Shown here piece after piece: positions 62,580 through 64,000 of a stretch of 64,000 nucleotides of DNA. The notes beneath the pieces were generated by a model, which ran no database searches, was not told the origin of the DNA, and worked only from the letters and a program-made list of their open reading frames with translations. Each line of letters starts with the position of its first letter. Position 1 is the stretch's first letter. Position numbers and translations under genes: made by a program. Source of the DNA: RU20A sp042610495 (GTDB taxonomy: Bacteria > Pseudomonadota > Alphaproteobacteria > Rhizobiales > Rhizobiaceae); NCBI RefSeq assembly GCF_042610495.1, contig NZ_JBHGAP010000001.1, forward strand, positions 186,001-250,000, written 5' to 3'.

Positions 62580-63011
62580 TTATCTCGGCGGAATCGAGAA
62601 GGTTGCGGTGGCCTGCGCGACGATTTCGCCGCCACCGGCCGGGCGAATCCGCGTTTCCACCACGGCCAGCCGCTTGCCGAGCTTCAGGATCTCGCCTTCG
62701 CATTCAAGTGGCCCCGGCGGCGGGCGCAGCAGGAAATTGATGGAAAGGTTGGTGGTGACCGCAAGCGCCACCGGGCCGATATGGGCAAGGATCGTCACGT
62801 AGGAGGTGACGTCGGCAAGCGCGAAGAGGGTGGGGCCGGAGACCGTCCCGCCGGGGCGCAGGTGCCGCTCGATCGGATCGAGCCGCATCACGGCCACGCC
62901 GGGTCCGACATGGCTGACGAGGAAGAGCCGGCCATCGGCGTGGAGCTGCGGAAAATCCCGGTCGAGGAAACCGTTGAGATCGTCCACCGTCATGATCGGC
63001 GTCAAAGCCAT
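62580..63011 (-). CDS. PaaI-type hotdog thioesterase
   Basis: With the ATG at 63011, preceded by GGATGGAGAG on the minus strand, the protein has 143 residues and starts MALTPIMTVDDLNGF. It is a single hotdog domain: RPGGTVSGPTLFALADVTSYVTILAH (about 55-80) forms the central helix region with the catalytic Asp, followed by VTTNLSINFLLRPPPG. Such enzymes hydrolyse acyl-CoA thioesters. Divergent from the enoyl-CoA hydratase gene 154 bases away, with which it could share a fatty-acid-related role. Confidence 0.86.
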   Translation of the reverse strand: MALTPIMTVDDLNGFLDRDFPQLHADGRLFLVSHVGPGVAVMRLDPIERHLRPGGTVSGPTLFALADVTSYVTILAHIGPVALAVTTNLSINFLLRPPPGPLECEGEILKLGKRLAVVETRIRPAGGGEIVAQATATFSIPPR

Positions 63012-63165
63012 GCGTACTCTCCATCCCCTTGGCTGGACAGGAGTAGGCAGGCCACGCCCCGCCCGCAACCCCTACGGAGGTCTGAAGATGCCCGTGTGCT
63101 TGCGTCTTGAACCCGGCGCGCCGGGCGCGTAGCACAGGGCCAATGCCGAACCGGAGGAGAAGATC

Positions 63166-63987
63166 ATGGCCGATGTCGTTTCGCTGCGTCCCGGTGAGCC
63201 CGGCGGTATCCTGCTGCGCGAGGAGGTCGCCCCCGGCATCCTGCGCCTGACGCTGCACAACCCGCCCGCCAACGCGCTCTCCATTGCCCTTCTGACGGCG
63301 CTGCATGCCGCGTTTGATGCCGTCGCGGCAAGCAAGACCCTGCGCGTCGTCGTGCTCGCTGCGCACGGCCCGCTCTTCTCCGCCGGCCATGACCTCAAGG
63401 AACTGACGGCGCGGCGCGCCGATGACGATGGCGGTCGCGCCTTCTTCGCCGAGACCATGCAGCTTTGCGCCGATCTGATGCTGAAGATCGCCGCCCTGCC
63501 GCAGCCTGTCATTGCCGAGATCGACGGTCTGGCGACCGCCGCCGGTTGCCAACTGGTGGCGAGCTGCGACCTCGCCATCTGCACCGACAGTTCCACCTTC
63601 TGCACGCCGGGCGTCAATATCGGCCTCTTCTGCGCGACGCCGGCCGTTGCCGTCACCCGCGCCGCGCATCGCAAGCAGGCGATGGAAATGCTGTTGACCG
63701 GCGAGACCATCGATGCCTCCACCGCCAAGGATTTCGGCCTCGTCAACCGCATCGTGCCGAAACAGTATCTGCGCCAGGTGGTCGACAAATACGCCGCCGT
63801 CATCGCATCGAAATCGCCCGAGGCGCTGAGAATCGGCAAGGCCGCCGTCAACCGGCAGGCGGGCCTCGCCGTCGAGGAGGCCTACCGCGTGGCTGTCGAG
63901 ACCATGGCCGACAACATGCTGCAAGCCGACGCAAAGGAGGGCATCGGCGCCTTCCTCGAAAAGCGCATGCCGGTCTGGCCCTCCTGA
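63166..63987 (+). CDS. Enoyl-CoA hydratase/isomerase family protein
   Basis: The 273-residue protein is a crotonase-fold enzyme. The oxyanion-hole segments are LFSAGHDLKEL near residue 67 and DGLATAAGCQLVASCDLAI near 120. In classic enoyl-CoA hydratase the second catalytic glutamate would lie in the segment that here reads FCTPGVNIGLFCATPAVAVTR; this has Asn/Gly/Leu positions and cysteines instead, so it may be a non-hydratase member. A GGAGGAG sequence precedes the ATG. The gene is complete; its stop lies 13 bases before the window end. Confidence 0.88.
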   Translation: MADVVSLRPGEPGGILLREEVAPGILRLTLHNPPANALSIALLTALHAAFDAVAASKTLRVVVLAAHGPLFSAGHDLKELTARRADDDGGRAFFAETMQLCADLMLKIAALPQPVIAEIDGLATAAGCQLVASCDLAICTDSSTFCTPGVNIGLFCATPAVAVTRAAHRKQAMEMLLTGETIDASTAKDFGLVNRIVPKQYLRQVVDKYAAVIASKSPEALRIGKAAVNRQAGLAVEEAYRVAVETMADNMLQADAKEGIGAFLEKRMPVWPS

Positions 63988-64000
63988 GGTCCTTTACCCC

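Overview
The window is GC-rich alphaproteobacterial chromosome, most likely from a member of the Rhizobiaceae (Rhizobium/Agrobacterium/Shinella-like; the genus cannot be fixed from sequence alone). The indicators are the gene orders hdaA-ppk-ppx, glyA-nrdR-ribD-ribE-(ribH-nusB), DUF177-plsX-fabH-ihfA-merR and rplM-rpsI-argC, an LdtR/LdtP pair, a Cbp3-type cytochrome bc1 chaperone, a DUF2842 protein and a RIME-like rhizobial intergenic palindrome. I see no prophage, insertion sequence, integrase, CRISPR array or rRNA. There is one tRNA (Pro, GGG).

Layout. 1-8.4 kb: the end of an AI-2E/PerM-type membrane protein, HdaA, then polyphosphate kinase and Ppx/GppA phosphatase, facing a secreted phytase-like protein and RNase D. 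Both the ppk side and the phytase-like gene have Pho-box-like direct repeats upstream. 8.4-16.4 kb: a Tat-exported multicopper oxidase, an MFS carrier, a membrane diguanylate cyclase, aspS, the RIME-like repeat and a secreted endonuclease/exonuclease/phosphatase-fold protein. 16.6-26.2 kb: a SulP transporter, an unrecognised exported protein, parC, an AbrB/Doc pair whose Doc has lost key catalytic residues, an EamA transporter, Bpt leucyltransferase, an RDD protein and hemB. 26.4-29.2 kb: a DUF6163 membrane protein, the MarR-type regulator LdtR and the L,D-transpeptidase LdtP. 29.5-36.7 kb: glyA, nrdR and the riboflavin genes with nusB, interrupted by two opposite-strand genes. 36.9-44.4 kb: H+-pyrophosphatase, BamE, the bc1 chaperone and the plsX/fabH/ihfA/merR group. 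44.4-47.9 kb: a cupin, a hybrid histidine kinase with two receiver domains, and tRNA-Pro. 47.9-57.3 kb: an envelope or exopolysaccharide locus of Wzx/Wzy type (two GT4 glycosyltransferases, Wzy/ligase-like protein, initiating phosphoglycosyltransferase, Wza-like lipoprotein, Wzc-like co-polymerase, CelD/BcsL-like acyltransferase) with no flippase in view. 57.5-64 kb: a phosphoesterase, DUF2842, ctaA, a VOC protein, argC, rpsI, rplM, a hotdog thioesterase and an enoyl-CoA hydratase family protein.

How the genes work together. Most of the window is core housekeeping. The more individual parts are a phosphate/polyphosphate neighbourhood that looks PhoB-controlled, with a K+-independent H+-pyrophosphatase further along, and the polysaccharide locus. 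In that locus the co-polymerase keeps the Wzz-type membrane architecture but its ATPase/kinase region lacks the Walker A lysine and the C-terminal tyrosine cluster. I found no clearly new multi-gene system. The best leads are that pseudo-kinase co-polymerase, the degenerate Doc toxin, the Pho-box pair, and two unrecognised exported proteins.
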